Part shown: piece by piece, positions 10,561-23,280 of the stretch
How positions within the stretch are numbered: position 1 is the stretch's first letter
How the letters are laid out: every line of letters begins with the position of its first letter
NCBI GenBank assembly: GCA_903865895.1
Contig: CAIPLM010000176.1
Coordinates: 1 to 32,466 of the forward strand
DNA from: an uncultured Rhodospirillales bacterium
Lineage (GTDB): Bacteria; Pseudomonadota; Alphaproteobacteria; Acetobacterales; Acetobacteraceae
Direction: 5' to 3'
Length of the DNA: 32,466 nucleotides
Notes under the pieces: model-generated
The model's input: only the letters and a program-made list of their open reading frames with translations
The model's database searches: none
Told to the model about the DNA's origin: nothing
Program-made: the position numbers and the translations under genes

Positions 10561-11489
10561 GGCGCGTCGCGGTGCTCTATGGCGGCATGTCGGCGGAGCG
10601 CGAGGTCTCGCTCTCGAGCGGGCGGCAGGTGATCGTGGCGCTGCGAGCGGCGGGGTACGACGTCGTGCCGGTCGAGGTGAAGGACGATCTGCGCGCGGTG
10701 ATCGCGGCGCTCGATGGTGAAGCCAGCGGGCCGCGGCCCGACGTGGTGTTCAACGCGCTGCATGGCCGCTTCGGCGAGGATGGCGCGATCCAGGGCGTGC
10801 TGGACTGGCTCGGCATTCCCTACACCCATTCGGGCGTGCGGGCCTCGGCACTGGCGATGGACAAGGCGGCGGCCAAGGCGGTGTTCGCGGCCAACGGATT
10901 GCCGGTGGCGCGCGGCGGGATGGTCGATATCGCCGCGCTCGAACACGCCGACCCGATGGCGCTGCCCTATGTGGTGAAACCGGTCAACGAGGGCTCCTCG
11001 GTCGGCGTCGAGATCATGCGCGAGGGCGGCAATCGCCGCGCCTCGGTGGCCGCGGCCTGGAGCTATGGGCCCGCGGCGATGGTGGAGGAGTATATCCCGG
11101 GCCGCGAACTCACCGTGGCGGTGATGGGCGACCGGGCGCTGGCGGTGACGGAAATCGCCTCCGAGAACCAGTTCTACGACTACGAGGCGAAATATGCCGA
11201 TGGCGGCTCGCGCCACATCATCCCCGCCCCGGTGCATCCGCAGGTCTACGCCCTGGCGCTCGACGTGGCGCTCGCCGCCCACAAGGCGCTCGGATGCCGC
11301 GGAGCCACCCGCTCGGACTTCCGCTACGACGACACCGCTGGTGAGCCCGGCCGGCTGGTGCTGCTCGAGGTCAACACGCAGCCAGGCCTGACGCCGACCT
11401 CGCTGCTGCCCGAGCAGGCCGCCCATGTCGGCTACAGCTTCCCGCAGCTTTGCGCCTGGATGGTGGAGAACGCGACATGTCGGGCGTGA
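10557..11489 (+). CDS. ddl: D-alanine:D-alanine ligase Ddl
   Basis: Ddl is an ATP-grasp enzyme that joins two D-Ala molecules for MurF. The 310-residue protein shows [17 protein letters not shown] at the N-terminus, [11 protein letters not shown] near residue 65, the ATP-grasp stretch [17 protein letters not shown], and the metal-binding [17 protein letters not shown] near the C-terminus. Its position between murB and ftsQ fits the ddlB copy of dcw clusters. The ftsQ start lies 13 bases before its stop. Confidence 0.96.
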   Translation: MRRVAVLYGGMSAEREVSLSSGRQVIVALRAAGYDVVPVEVKDDLRAVIAALDGEASGPRPDVVFNALHGRFGEDGAIQGVLDWLGIPYTHSGVRASALAMDKAAAKAVFAANGLPVARGGMVDIAALEHADPMALPYVVKPVNEGSSVGVEIMREGGNRRASVAAAWSYGPAAMVEEYIPGRELTVAVMGDRALAVTEIASENQFYDYEAKYADGGSRHIIPAPVHPQVYALALDVALAAHKALGCRGATRSDFRYDDTAGEPGRLVLLEVNTQPGLTPTSLLPEQAAHVGYSFPQLCAWMVENATCRA

Positions 11490-12370
11490 AGCGCAAGCCG
11501 CGCGCCAAGGTTGCGCCCGCGCCGGCGGCCGCCGCGCGCATGCCGGACCGGCCGGGCAAGTGGAAGCTGATCTGGAAGCGCCAACGCCAGATTCTGCGCC
11601 GCGCGCTGGCCGGCGCCGTGCTGCTCGGCGGGCTCGCCATCATCGGCCTTGCCGCCCAGGCGATCGGGCAGGGGGCGAGCATCGGCGAGCGCCTGGCCGA
11701 CGCCACCGGGCAGCTAGGCCTGCGGGTGTCCAAGATCAAGTTCGAGCGCGTGACCGATGGCACATTCGAGGCGCAGCTCAAGACACCCGAGCCGCTGCTG
11801 CGTGCCGCGCTCGGTGCACGCGAGGGGGACCCGATCCTCGGCATTTCCGTGCGCGAGGCCCGCGCGCGGCTCGAATCGATCGCCTGGGTGCAATCCGCCA
11901 CCGTGGAGCGGCGGCTGCCCGGGCTGGTGGTGGTGCAAATCGTGGAGCGCCGGCCCTTCGCGGTGTGGCAGCTCGACGGCAAGTTCACCCTGGTCGATAT
12001 CAAAGGCGCGATGGTGACGGACAGCGACGTCGCGACCTTCGCCGGTGAATTGCCGCTCATCGTCGGCCGCGGCGCGCCGGAGGCGGCGGCGGCGCTGATG
12101 GAGATGCTGGCCAAGCAGCCGGATATCCAGTCCCGCATGGTCGCCGCCGTTCGGGTGGGCGAGCGGCGCTGGAACCTGCGGATGCAGAACGGCACCGATA
12201 TCCTCTTGCCCGAGGGGGCCGAGGAGAAGGCGCTGGCCAAGCTGGCCGAACTGCAAGCGAGCAGTGCCCTGCTCGATCGCCCGTTGCAGGCGGTCGATCT
12301 CCGCCTGCCCGACCGGCTGGTGATCCGCCCGGCCGGCGACAAGCCTCCTGTCGCGAGGAAGCCGACATGA
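11477..12370 (+). CDS. ftsQ: Cell division protein FtsQ
   Basis: FtsQ is a bitopic inner-membrane divisome protein that bridges early and late division proteins. From the ATG at 11477 it has 297 residues; a GGTGGAG site 8 bases upstream supports this start, though a TTG at 11450 is possible. The layout is a basic cytoplasmic tail (residues 1 to about 40), one membrane segment (about 45-68), then a POTRA-type domain ([20 protein letters not shown]) and the FtsQ domain ([13 protein letters not shown]). It overlaps ddl by 13 bases and ftsA by 4. Confidence 0.93.
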   Translation: MSGVKRKPRAKVAPAPAAAARMPDRPGKWKLIWKRQRQILRRALAGAVLLGGLAIIGLAAQAIGQGASIGERLADATGQLGLRVSKIKFERVTDGTFEAQLKTPEPLLRAALGAREGDPILGISVREARARLESIAWVQSATVERRLPGLVVVQIVERRPFAVWQLDGKFTLVDIKGAMVTDSDVATFAGELPLIVGRGAPEAAAALMEMLAKQPDIQSRMVAAVRVGERRWNLRMQNGTDILLPEGAEEKALAKLAELQASSALLDRPLQAVDLRLPDRLVIRPAGDKPPVARKPT

Positions 12371-13680
12371 ACGAGATTTCCCGTCTGCGCGGCGTCACCC
12401 AGGCCGTCGATCTGATCGAGGAACCGGCCGAGCGCCCGCGCCTCAAGCCGCGCTACTCCGGCGCCTTCGGGGTGCTCGACATCGGCACGTCCAAGATTGT
12501 GTGTGTCATCGCCCGGGTCGAATCGGACGGCTCGCCCCGCGTGCTCGGCTGCGGCTGGCAGCGCGGGCGGGGCGTGCGGGCCGGTGCCATCGTGGATATC
12601 GAGGAGGCCGAGCGCGCCATTCGTGCCGCCGTGGGGCAGGCGGAGGAGGAGGCCGGCACGCGGCTGAAATCCGTCATCGTCAATCTCTCCGCCGGCCAGC
12701 CGGAAAGCCGGTTGCTGAGCGTGGAATGGGAGATCGGCGGCCGCGCGGTGGCCGATGCCGATCTGCGTCGCGTGTTCGCCGGCACCCGCCTGCGGGCCAC
12801 GCAGGAGGGCCGCAGCATCGTGCACAACCTGCCGCTGAGCTTTGCGGTGGATGAGGCGACGGGCGTGACCGATCCGCGCGGCCTGTTCTGTGAGAAGCTC
12901 GGCGCGCGGATGAACGTGATCGACGCGGTGACCACCTCGCTGCGTTCGCTCGACGCCTGCCTCGCGCGCTGCGACCTCGAAATCGCCGAGCTGGTTTCGG
13001 CGCCAATGGCGGCGGGCATGGCGACGCTCACGGCCGGGCAGCGCATGCTCGGCGCGACGGTGCTCGATATGGGCGGCGGCACCACCGGGCTCGCGGTGTT
13101 CGCCGAGGGGCATTTGCTGCACACCGCGCAGATCCCGATCGGCGGCGTTCACGTCACCAACGACATCGCCAACGTGCTGCACACCATGCCCAACCACGCC
13201 GAGCGGCTGAAGACGCTGTACGGCTCGGCGCAAAGCAGCCCCGATGACGAGCGCGAGATGCTCGCCGTGCCGATGATCGGCGAGGAAGACCACCACATAG
13301 CCAAGGTGCCGCGCAGCATGGTGGTGCGGGTGATCCAGCCGCGCCTGGAGGAGACCTTCGAGCTCGTGCGCGAACGGATCGAGGCGGCGGGGCTCTCCCG
13401 CGTAGCCCTCCAGCGCGTGGTGCTCACCGGCGGCGCCAGCCAGTTGCCCGGTACGCGCGACATGGCCGCCCGCCTGCTTGGCGCCGATGTGCGCACCGCC
13501 CGCCCGGTGCCGGTGCGCGGCCTGCCCGATAGTTCCAGCGGCCCGGCCTTCGCCACCGCCGTCGGCCTGCTCGGCTGGGCCGCCGGCGAGGGCCGCGCCT
13601 TCCACGACCTCGACCCTGACCAGGATACCCCGCGCGGCTTGCTCCGCCGGGTACTCGAATTTTTGAAGCAGCGGCTGTGA
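12367..13680 (+). CDS. ftsA: Cell division protein FtsA
   Basis: FtsA is an actin-like ATPase that tethers FtsZ filaments to the membrane. The 437-residue protein begins its actin fold at GVLDIGTSKIVCVIARV, has the phosphate-2 loop LDMGGGTTGLAVF, and the later VVLTGGASQLPG. The last residues (LLRRVLEFLKQRL) form a short amphipathic helix, the known membrane anchor of the family. An N-terminal extension of about 34 residues precedes the actin fold. It overlaps ftsQ by 4 bases; 60 bases separate it from ftsZ. Confidence 0.96.
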   Translation: MNEISRLRGVTQAVDLIEEPAERPRLKPRYSGAFGVLDIGTSKIVCVIARVESDGSPRVLGCGWQRGRGVRAGAIVDIEEAERAIRAAVGQAEEEAGTRLKSVIVNLSAGQPESRLLSVEWEIGGRAVADADLRRVFAGTRLRATQEGRSIVHNLPLSFAVDEATGVTDPRGLFCEKLGARMNVIDAVTTSLRSLDACLARCDLEIAELVSAPMAAGMATLTAGQRMLGATVLDMGGGTTGLAVFAEGHLLHTAQIPIGGVHVTNDIANVLHTMPNHAERLKTLYGSAQSSPDDEREMLAVPMIGEEDHHIAKVPRSMVVRVIQPRLEETFELVRERIEAAGLSRVALQRVVLTGGASQLPGTRDMAARLLGADVRTARPVPVRGLPDSSSGPAFATAVGLLGWAAGEGRAFHDLDPDQDTPRGLLRRVLEFLKQRL

Positions 13681-13686
13681 AGCCGG

Positions 13687-13737
13687 TGCGAATCGCAATT
13701 GCACGATACAATAGACACCCGCTGGGGAGATGAGCCG
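13687..13737 (+). promoter_or_regulatory. Possible ftsZ promoter region and ribosome site
   Basis: The 60-base ftsA-ftsZ gap is the first real gap in the cluster. It holds an 11-base palindrome TGCGAATCGCA (13687-13697) containing GAATC, a match to GANTC, the site methylated by CcrM in many alphaproteobacteria. A -10-like TACAAT follows at 13707-13712, without a clear -35. GGGGAG at about 13724-13729 is a good ribosome site for the ATG at 13741. The promoter is an inference; in Caulobacter ftsZ is known to have its own cell-cycle-controlled promoter. Confidence 0.35.
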
Positions 13738-13740
13738 CAA

Positions 13741-15366
13741 ATGACCCTGAATCTGACTGTGATTCCGCACATGCATACTGACTTCACGCCGCGCATCAGC
13801 GTCATCGGCGTGGGGGGCGGCGGCACCAACGCGGTCGACAACATGATCGCGATGAACCTCCAGGGGGTTGAATTCATCGTCGCCAACACCGACGCGCAGC
13901 AGCTGGCGCATTCGCTGGCCGAGCGGCGCATCCAGCTTGGCGAGCATATCACCCAGGGCCTCGGCGCCGGCGCCAAGCCGGAGATTGGCCGGGCGGCGGC
14001 GGAAGAGGCGGCGGACCTCATCTATAGCCATCTCGAAGGCGCCCACATGGTGTTCATCACCGCGGGCATGGGCGGCGGCACCGGCACCGGGGCGGCCCCG
14101 GTTATCGCCCGCATGGCGCGTGAGCGCGGCATCCTCACGGTCGGCGTGGTCACCAAGCCTTTCACCTTTGAGGGCAATCGCCGCACGCGCGAGGCCGAGC
14201 GCGGCATCGCCGAGCTGACCCAGTACGTCGATACCCTGATCGTCATCCCCAACCAGAACCTCTTCCGCCTCGCCAATGAGCGCACCGGCTGGAAAGAGGC
14301 CTTCAAGATGGCCGACAACGTGCTCTACATGGGCGTGCGCGGCGTGACCGACCTGATGGTCGCCCCCGGCATGGTCAATCTCGACTTCGCGGATATCCGC
14401 ACCGTCATGCTCGAAATGGGCAAGGCGATGATGGGCACCGGCGAGGCCGAGGGCGATGGCCGCGCCATTCGCGCCGCCGAGGCCGCGATCAACAACCCGC
14501 TGCTCGAGGATACCTCGATGGCCGGTGCGCGTGGGCTGCTGATCAACATCACCGGCGGCGAGGATATGACGCTGTTTGAGGTTGACCAGGCCGCCAACCG
14601 CATCCGCGAGGAAGTGGATGACGAGGCCAACATCATCTTCGGCTCGGCGATCGACCCCAATCTCGAAGGCAAGATCCGCGTCTCCGTGGTCGCCACCGGC
14701 ATCGATACCCCGGCGCCGAAGACCGAGGCGCGGCCGATGCTCCAGGTGGTCAATGGCGGGCAAGTGATGGCCGAGCCGGCCGAGGTTGCGCCGGCCGCCC
14801 CGGTCTCGCGCCTGCAGCCGGCGACGGGGCAGACGACTGGTTTGCAGCAGCCGCAGGCCGCTCCGGTGGCGCCGCACGTCGGCCGCATCACGCTGCCGCC
14901 GCCCGTGCCGAACACGGCGCCGCGCACCCCCGGTCTGCGCCAGCAGTCCTCGGCTGCGGAGCCCGCAGCGGCGCAGCAGCCGCGCGAGGTGGAGCCGATC
15001 TCCGACGATATGCCGCCGCCCAAGCGGAAGATCCCGGAACATCTCCAGCAGCCCGTGGGTACCGCGCAAGCGCGTGCGGAAGCCGGCCGTAAGGGGCCGC
15101 AGCAGAGCCCGCTGTTCGCCGCACCCGAGCAGGCGGCGCGCGTGCAGCCGATGTCGGCCGCGCAAGCGCCGAAGCGCAGCCTGTTCAGCAAGGTGACCGG
15201 CGCCATCCGCGGCGGCCTGCCGCATGCGGCACCCCCGGTTCAGCAGCACATGGCGGAGATGGTGCAGCCTGAGGTGCGAATGGACTCGTATGCGGAGCCG
15301 ACCCGGATGGCCGGTTCGGATGAGAAGATCGAGATCCCGACCTTCCTGCGCAAACAGTCCTCCTAG
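13741..15366 (+). CDS. ftsZ: Cell division protein FtsZ
   Basis: FtsZ is the tubulin-like GTPase that forms the Z-ring. I start it at the ATG at 13741 (541 residues) because GGGGAG lies at a good distance; an in-frame ATG at 13699 would add 14 residues of unlikely sequence. The GTPase begins at [17 protein letters not shown], with the tubulin signature [12 protein letters not shown] near residue 110 and NTDAQQL and [13 protein letters not shown] nearby. After about residue 325 comes a long, variable Gln/Pro/Ala-rich linker of about 200 residues. It ends in the conserved peptide [11 protein letters not shown] that binds FtsA and other partners. The long linker is typical of alphaproteobacteria. 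Confidence 0.97.
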   Translation: MTLNLTVIPHMHTDFTPRISVIGVGGGGTNAVDNMIAMNLQGVEFIVANTDAQQLAHSLAERRIQLGEHITQGLGAGAKPEIGRAAAEEAADLIYSHLEGAHMVFITAGMGGGTGTGAAPVIARMARERGILTVGVVTKPFTFEGNRRTREAERGIAELTQYVDTLIVIPNQNLFRLANERTGWKEAFKMADNVLYMGVRGVTDLMVAPGMVNLDFADIRTVMLEMGKAMMGTGEAEGDGRAIRAAEAAINNPLLEDTSMAGARGLLINITGGEDMTLFEVDQAANRIREEVDDEANIIFGSAIDPNLEGKIRVSVVATGIDTPAPKTEARPMLQVVNGGQVMAEPAEVAPAAPVSRLQPATGQTTGLQQPQAAPVAPHVGRITLPPPVPNTAPRTPGLRQQSSAAEPAAAQQPREVEPISDDMPPPKRKIPEHLQQPVGTAQARAEAGRKGPQQSPLFAAPEQAARVQPMSAAQAPKRSLFSKVTGAIRGGLPHAAPPVQQHMAEMVQPEVRMDSYAEPTRMAGSDEKIEIPTFLRKQSS

Positions 15367-15376
15367 TCCTCAAAAT

Positions 15377-15416
15377 GTTGCAGCGCCGTTGATGCGCTGC
15401 AGCAGTTCGTGATTTT
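15377..15416 (+). terminator. Hairpin after ftsZ, likely weak terminator
   Basis: Arms 15377-15386 and 15394-15403 pair over 10 bases, with one G-U pair, around a 7-base loop. A short T run (15413-15417) follows after about ten bases rather than directly, so termination may be partial. It would mark the end of the dcw transcript 11 bases after the ftsZ stop. Confidence 0.5.
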
Positions 15417-15424
15417 TCAACGCG

Positions 15425-15604
15425 TTATGTTGTAATAGACTGCAACAATCATTGACTGGCAGCGGCCGGGGCGCAGGGATACCTTGCGAATCGGCCGCTG
15501 TCTTTTTGCCTGCGGCTACCGGGAGGCGCCCGAGTCGGGTGCCCCAAAAATGCCATCACCTTCGCCGCCTTTGGGAGGCGTGGTGAGGCCGGGAGACGGG
15601 GTGA
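15425..15604 (+). promoter_or_regulatory. lpxC upstream region with structured leader
   Basis: This is the main part of the 238-base ftsZ-lpxC gap. It has a small hairpin (GTTGTA with TGCAAC, about 15429-15446), then TTGACT at 15452 as a -35 candidate but no -10 at good spacing. A strong hairpin follows: arms 15525-15532 and 15536-15543, loop AGT, one G-U pair. A further stem (CGCCT/AGGCG, loop TTGGG) lies at about 15566-15580, followed by the ribosome site GGGAG at 15591-15595. I see no open frame that looks coding. Confidence 0.4.
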
Positions 15605-16621
15605 ATGGACGTATTGCCGGCGATGATCGAGATGCAGGGTGCACTCCGAATGCAGCGGACTTTGCGCACTGCGATCGACTGCGTCGGCGTCGGCGTGCAT
15701 TCCGGCCGCCAGAGCCGCCTCGTGCTGCGCCCCGCGCCGGCAGGCACCGGCATCGTGTTCCGCAGGGTTGATCTCGGGGTCGATATTCCCGCGCGGTTCG
15801 ACCATGTGATCGACACCAGGCTGTGCACCGTCATCGGCTTGCCTGGCCGGCGCGAGGCCAGCGTCGGCACCGTCGAGCATGTCATGGCCGCGCTCGCCGG
15901 GCTTGGCATCAGCAACGCCATCATCGAGGTGGATGGGCCGGAAGTGCCGATCCTCGATGGGTCGGCCGCAAGCTTTGTATTCCTGATCGATTGCGCGGGG
16001 GTGCAGGACCAGCCGCTGCCGGAGCGCGCGATCGCGGTGCGCCGGCCGGTGCGGGTGGCGCAGGGCGATGCCTTCGTTGAGCTGCGCCCGGCCGCCGGCC
16101 ACACCCAGATGACGGTCGCGATGTCGATCGCCTTTGATGAGGCGGTGATCGGCCAGCAGTCGCTCTCGCTGCGCATCTCCGAGTCGAGCTTCCGCCGCGA
16201 TATCGCTGCTGCCCGCACCTTCGGCCGCGCATCTGACGTCGCGGCGCTGCAAGCGGCCGGGCTTGCGCGTGGGGGCAGCCTGGAGAACGCGGTGGTGGTG
16301 GATGGCGCCCGCGTGCTCAACCCCGGCGGGCTGCGCATGGCCGACGAGTTCGTGCGCCACAAGATGCTCGATGCGGTGGGCGATATCGCGCTCGCCGGCG
16401 CCCCGGTGATCGGGCGGGTGACCGCGCATAAGAGCGGCCATGCGCTCAATAACCGCCTGCTGCGCGCGCTGTTCGCCGATGACGCGAATTGGGCCTGGAT
16501 CGAGGGCGCGCGGCTGCCCGCTGACGGCCGTGCGCCCGCGCAAGGCGAGGGCAGCGCCGGCCTGCCGCAGCTCGGCAGCTGGCAGGAACGCCGCCTCCCG
16601 GTTGCCGCCGCCCCTGTTTGA
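15605..16621 (+). CDS. lpxC: UDP-3-O-acyl-GlcNAc deacetylase LpxC
   Basis: LpxC is the zinc deacetylase that commits UDP-3-O-acyl-GlcNAc to lipid A synthesis in the cytoplasm. The protein is 338 residues from the ATG at 15605, which has GGGAG 9 bases upstream; ATGs at 15632 and 15650 would remove N-terminal residues not usual for the family. Zinc ligands are expected in TVEHVMAAL and in RHKMLDAVGD; the catalytic histidine in AHKSGHALNN. VGVHSG and VDGPEVPILDGSA are also typical. Its place after ftsZ is common in Proteobacteria. Confidence 0.96.
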   Translation: MDVLPAMIEMQGALRMQRTLRTAIDCVGVGVHSGRQSRLVLRPAPAGTGIVFRRVDLGVDIPARFDHVIDTRLCTVIGLPGRREASVGTVEHVMAALAGLGISNAIIEVDGPEVPILDGSAASFVFLIDCAGVQDQPLPERAIAVRRPVRVAQGDAFVELRPAAGHTQMTVAMSIAFDEAVIGQQSLSLRISESSFRRDIAAARTFGRASDVAALQAAGLARGGSLENAVVVDGARVLNPGGLRMADEFVRHKMLDAVGDIALAGAPVIGRVTAHKSGHALNNRLLRALFADDANWAWIEGARLPADGRAPAQGEGSAGLPQLGSWQERRLPVAAAPV

Positions 16622-16660
16622 GTGCCCGGTTGCGGGGAGGCTTCGCCGCGGGAGCCGGTG

Positions 16661-16669
16661 TGCTATAAG
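16661..16669 (+). promoter_or_regulatory. Possible extended -10 promoter of bamD
   Basis: TGCTATAAG matches an extended -10 element (TGnTATAAT) with one mismatch, 34 bases before the chosen bamD start. The bases 16-17 upstream (around TTCGCC, 16642-16647) are a poor -35, which is tolerated when the -10 is extended. Confidence 0.4.
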
Positions 16670-16702
16670 CGGCTCTCAGATTCTCGACCGGTGATTTTCC
16701 TG

Positions 16703-17575
16703 ATGATGTTCGACCGCGCCTCGGCCCGCCGCGCTGCCATGGCCCTCATGTTGCTGCTGATGTTGCCGGGGTGCGCAACGCTGGCCAAGATCAATCCCTT
16801 CGGGGAGGAAGAGGAGGTGTTTGACCCCACCTCCGTCACCGCCGAGGAGCTGTACGGGCGCGGGCTCGACGCCATCCAGCGCAACACGCTGAAGGCGGCC
16901 ACCCAGCAGTTCGAGCTGGTGGACCAGACCTATCCCTATTCCACCTGGGCGGTGAACGCGCAGCTGATGCTCGGCTACATCGCCTATAAGCAGCAGCGCT
17001 ACACCGACGCCGTCGGCGCGCTGGACCGTTTCATCCAGCTGCATCCCTCGCACCGCGACATCGCCTATGCCTACTACCTGCGCTCGCTCAGCTTCTATGA
17101 GCAGATCGCCGACATCAAGCGCGACCAGCGCGCCACCCAGGAGGCGATCGGCGCGCTGACCGAGGTGGTCAACCGCTTCCCCGCCAGCGCCTATGGCCGC
17201 GATGCCAAGCTGAAGATCGATCTTGCGCGGGACCATCTCGCGGGCAAGGAGATGGAGGTCGGCCGCTACTACCAGAACCAGAAGCTCTATGGCGCGGCGA
17301 TCAATCGCTTCCAGAAGGTGGTGGATGACTACCAGACCACCAACCACGTCGCCGAGGCGCTGCACCGGCTGACCGAGATCTACCTGACGCTGGGCATGGC
17401 CGAGGAGGCCAAGCGCACCGCCGCCGTGCTCGGGCACAACTATCCGGGCAGCGACTGGTATCAGGATAGCTACAACACGCTCGCCAAGGCCGGCGAGGCG
17501 GAGAAGCTGCCGCCCGAGGAGGGGCTGGCCGAGCCGCCGGGCCTGCTCAAGCGCATCTGGCGATCGGTGTTCTGA
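16703..17575 (+). CDS. bamD: Outer-membrane assembly lipoprotein BamD
   Basis: BamD is the essential lipoprotein of the BAM complex, which folds proteins into the outer membrane. From the ATG at 16703 it has 290 residues (16706 is equally possible). The N-terminus is a lipoprotein signal: basic residues, a Leu/Met-rich core and the lipobox LPGC with the lipidated Cys at residue 24. TPR-like repeats follow (TAEELYGRGLDAI, QLMLGYIAYKQQRYTDAV, YYLRSLSFYEQI, ALHRLTEIYLTLGM). Position between lpxC and recN is usual in alphaproteobacteria. No clear ribosome site is seen before the ATG. Confidence 0.94.
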   Translation: MMFDRASARRAAMALMLLLMLPGCATLAKINPFGEEEEVFDPTSVTAEELYGRGLDAIQRNTLKAATQQFELVDQTYPYSTWAVNAQLMLGYIAYKQQRYTDAVGALDRFIQLHPSHRDIAYAYYLRSLSFYEQIADIKRDQRATQEAIGALTEVVNRFPASAYGRDAKLKIDLARDHLAGKEMEVGRYYQNQKLYGAAINRFQKVVDDYQTTNHVAEALHRLTEIYLTLGMAEEAKRTAAVLGHNYPGSDWYQDSYNTLAKAGEAEKLPPEEGLAEPPGLLKRIWRSVF

Positions 17576-17633
17576 GCACGATGGGCCGCCCGGCGCGTCG
17601 CGCTCCGCGGTCCGCCGGCGAGGGGCCGGGGCG

Positions 17634-21360
<3,727 letters not shown>

Positions 21361-21361
<1 letters not shown>

Positions 21362-22041
21362 TGGCAGCGCCGGACGGCCGCCCCCGGGTGCTGACCGTCT
21401 CCGATGTCCCCGCGCGCGCCTCCGCCCTGCAATCGGCCCTGCTGCGCGCGCGGATGGTGGCGGAACTGGCGTCGGGCGCGCAGGAGGCGCGGACGCTGCT
21501 GGAGCGGTTTCGCCCGGAGGTCGCGGTGATCGATTTCGCGTTGGCCGATGGTGCGGGCGGCGAACTGGCGCGTGATTTCGCCGCCGCGGGTTGCCTGGTG
21601 CTGGCGATCGCCGATGCGGTGGAGCCGGAGGGCGCGGTGCATGACCATGTCGCGCCGCCGCTGCATGTCGGCGAGGTGGTGGCGCGGGTGCGGGCGCTGC
21701 ACCGGCGCATGGCCGGGGCGGGTGCCGCGATCGAGGTCGGGCAGCGCAGCCGCAGTCTCTCCTGCGCGGGGGCCGCGGCGGTGATGCTGGAGGATGCGGA
21801 ATTCCATATCCTCATCACCCTCATCGAGGCACGCGGCACCGCCGTCTCACGGGAGTGGCTGGCCCGGGTTGCGGTCCCCGGGGTGGCGAGCGACGCGGCG
21901 GCGCGGGTCGATGCGCTGGTTCTCAGTTTGCGGCGGCAGCTTGCGGCGCTCGGCGCGGGGCAGTCAGCGATCCGCGCGGTGCGTGGCCAAGGCTATGTGC
22001 TCGCTGACCCCGCGATGTTCCGCAGCGTGGAGGAGGGGTAG
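21361..22041 (+). CDS. Response-regulator-like protein with degenerate receiver
   Basis: The 226-residue protein has an N-terminal receiver-like domain (about 8-115) and a C-terminal winged helix of the OmpR type (about 125-220), whose end AIRAVRGQGYVLADP is the typical wing. The receiver keeps an aspartate where phosphorylation would occur (D58 in VAVIDFALADG). The usual acidic pair is reduced to Ser-Asp (14-15), the conserved Thr/Ser is Ala, and the conserved Lys before Pro is missing. It may therefore work without phosphorylation. No histidine kinase is nearby. The start overlaps the ligA stop, so it is probably co-transcribed with recN and ligA. Its targets are unknown. Confidence 0.75.
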
Positions 22042-22301
22042 GGTAGGTCCGGCAGGTCGGCCACCCCCGCGTCGATGGCGTCGAGCAGCGCGAGCAGCCC
22101 GGAGGCGGCGGCGAGCGTGGCGCCGGTTCCGGTTTCGAGCCGCATCGCCGCGGGGCCGGCGATGATGCGCAGTGTCTGCCGCCCCTGGGTTGCGTGCAGG
22201 GTGATCACCGCGCCATCGGCCTCGCCTTCGGCGACCGACCATGGCACCCGGCGGGCGCGGCACCAGCGCAGTAGAACCAGGCGATCACCCACATCAAGCA
22301 T
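21993..22301 (-). CDS. Small protein of unknown function
   Basis: I do not recognise this 102-residue protein. It starts at an ATG with GGAG six bases upstream; an ATG 12 bases earlier is possible but has a poorer site. It opens with LDVGDRLVLLRWC, has a probable beta-rich middle (GAVITLHATQGRQTLRIIAGP) and an Ala/Leu helix near residue 66. Its 3' end overlaps the end of the converging regulator gene by 49 bases. No other plausible gene fits this space, and codon use resembles its neighbours. The coding call is moderate. Confidence 0.5.
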   Translation of the reverse strand: MLDVGDRLVLLRWCRARRVPWSVAEGEADGAVITLHATQGRQTLRIIAGPAAMRLETGTGATLAAASGLLALLDAIDAGVADLPDLPYPSSTLRNIAGSAST

Positions 22302-22319
22302 CGGAGTCTCCATCGGGCC

Positions 22320-22334
22320 ACCACATGATGTGGT
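22320..22334. promoter_or_regulatory. 15-base palindrome, operator-like
   Basis: ACCACATGATGTGGT is a perfect inverted repeat around a central G. It lies 18 bases before the small minus-strand gene and 160 bases before the ThuA-like gene. A second perfect palindrome, GGGTTAACCC, lies at 22382-22391. The remaining intergenic DNA (22302-22494) shows no convincing promoter to my eye. Both sites are of a size that a dimeric repressor could bind. Confidence 0.4.
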
Positions 22335-22494
22335 CTGACATCCCGAGTCGCTTCGTATTATGACACGCGCGCGTCGCGCGGGGGTTAACCCGACATTAAT
22401 TCGGCGCAGTGATGCCGAGGTTTCCGCGGCGGGCGAAACGGCCTAGGCTGTGTGCCGCTAGAAGGCGCGCAGGCGGTCAGCAAGGGAGCGGCGG

Positions 22495-23280
22495 ATGAGC
22501 ATCAGGGCAGTCGTATGGAACGAGTTCATCCATGAGCGGGAGGATGCCGATGTGCGGGAGATCTACCCCGACGGCATCCACGCCACCATCGCCAGCGCCC
22601 TCTCGGCCGACCCGTCGATCACCGCGACCACGGCCACGCTCGATCAGCCGGAGCACGGGCTGAGGCAGGCGCGGCTCGATGAAACCGACGTGCTGCTGTG
22701 GTGGGGCCACAAGGCGCATGGCAGCGTATCCGACGAGGTGGTGCGTCGGGTGCAGCAGCGGGTGTGGGAGGGGATGGGGCTGATCGTCCTGCACTCCGGG
22801 CATTTCTCCAAGATCTTCAAGGCGATGATGGGCAGCCCTTGCAGCCTGCGCTGGCGCGAGGCCGGCGAGCGGGAGCGGGTTTGGGCGATCAACCCCTCGC
22901 ACCCCATCGCCCAGGGCATCGGGCCCTCGATCGTCATCGAGAACTCCGAGATGTACGGCGAGCCCTTCCTGCTGCCGGAGCCGATGGAGACGGTGTTCAT
23001 CTCCTGGTACCAGGGCGGCGAGGTGTTCCGCTCCGGCGTGACCTATCAGCGCGGCGCCGGGCGGGTGTTCTATTTCTCCCCGGGTCACGAGGTCTACCCG
23101 ATCTACCATAACCCCGACGTGCAGACCGTGCTGCGCAACGCGGTGCGCTGGGCGCATAATCCGGCGGCGGCGTGGAAGGGCGTGGAGAAGGCACCGAACG
23201 TGCCGGTCGAGCGGTCACCGGAGCCGATCACGCTGCGTGGCGGATCGGTGCACAAGCCGGGTGAGCCGGGGTTCCGTTGA
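22495..23280 (+). CDS. ThuA-like domain protein
   Basis: The 261-residue protein fits the ThuA family, which has a class I glutamine-amidotransferase-like fold and is linked to sugar (including trehalose) use. Visible features are the start [22 protein letters not shown] near residue 66, [19 protein letters not shown] near 97, and [19 protein letters not shown] near 185. A GGGAGCGG ribosome site precedes the ATG. The stop overlaps the next gene by 3 bases (TGATG), so the pair is translationally coupled. No signal peptide is seen, so it is cytoplasmic. The substrate is unknown. Confidence 0.85.
   Translation: MSIRAVVWNEFIHEREDADVREIYPDGIHATIASALSADPSITATTATLDQPEHGLRQARLDETDVLLWWGHKAHGSVSDEVVRRVQQRVWEGMGLIVLHSGHFSKIFKAMMGSPCSLRWREAGERERVWAINPSHPIAQGIGPSIVIENSEMYGEPFLLPEPMETVFISWYQGGEVFRSGVTYQRGAGRVFYFSPGHEVYPIYHNPDVQTVLRNAVRWAHNPAAAWKGVEKAPNVPVERSPEPITLRGGSVHKPGEPGFR

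Noticed and set aside
11371-15249. Minus-strand open frame of 1292 codons opposite ftsQ, ftsA and ftsZ
   Set aside because: It is an antisense shadow: the three plus-strand genes are certain, and high-GC third positions remove stops from this antisense frame. Its translation is rich in Arg, His and Gly without any domain.
15377-15403. Riboswitch after ftsZ
   Set aside because: The fold is a simple hairpin and matches no known riboswitch pattern; a weak terminator explains it.
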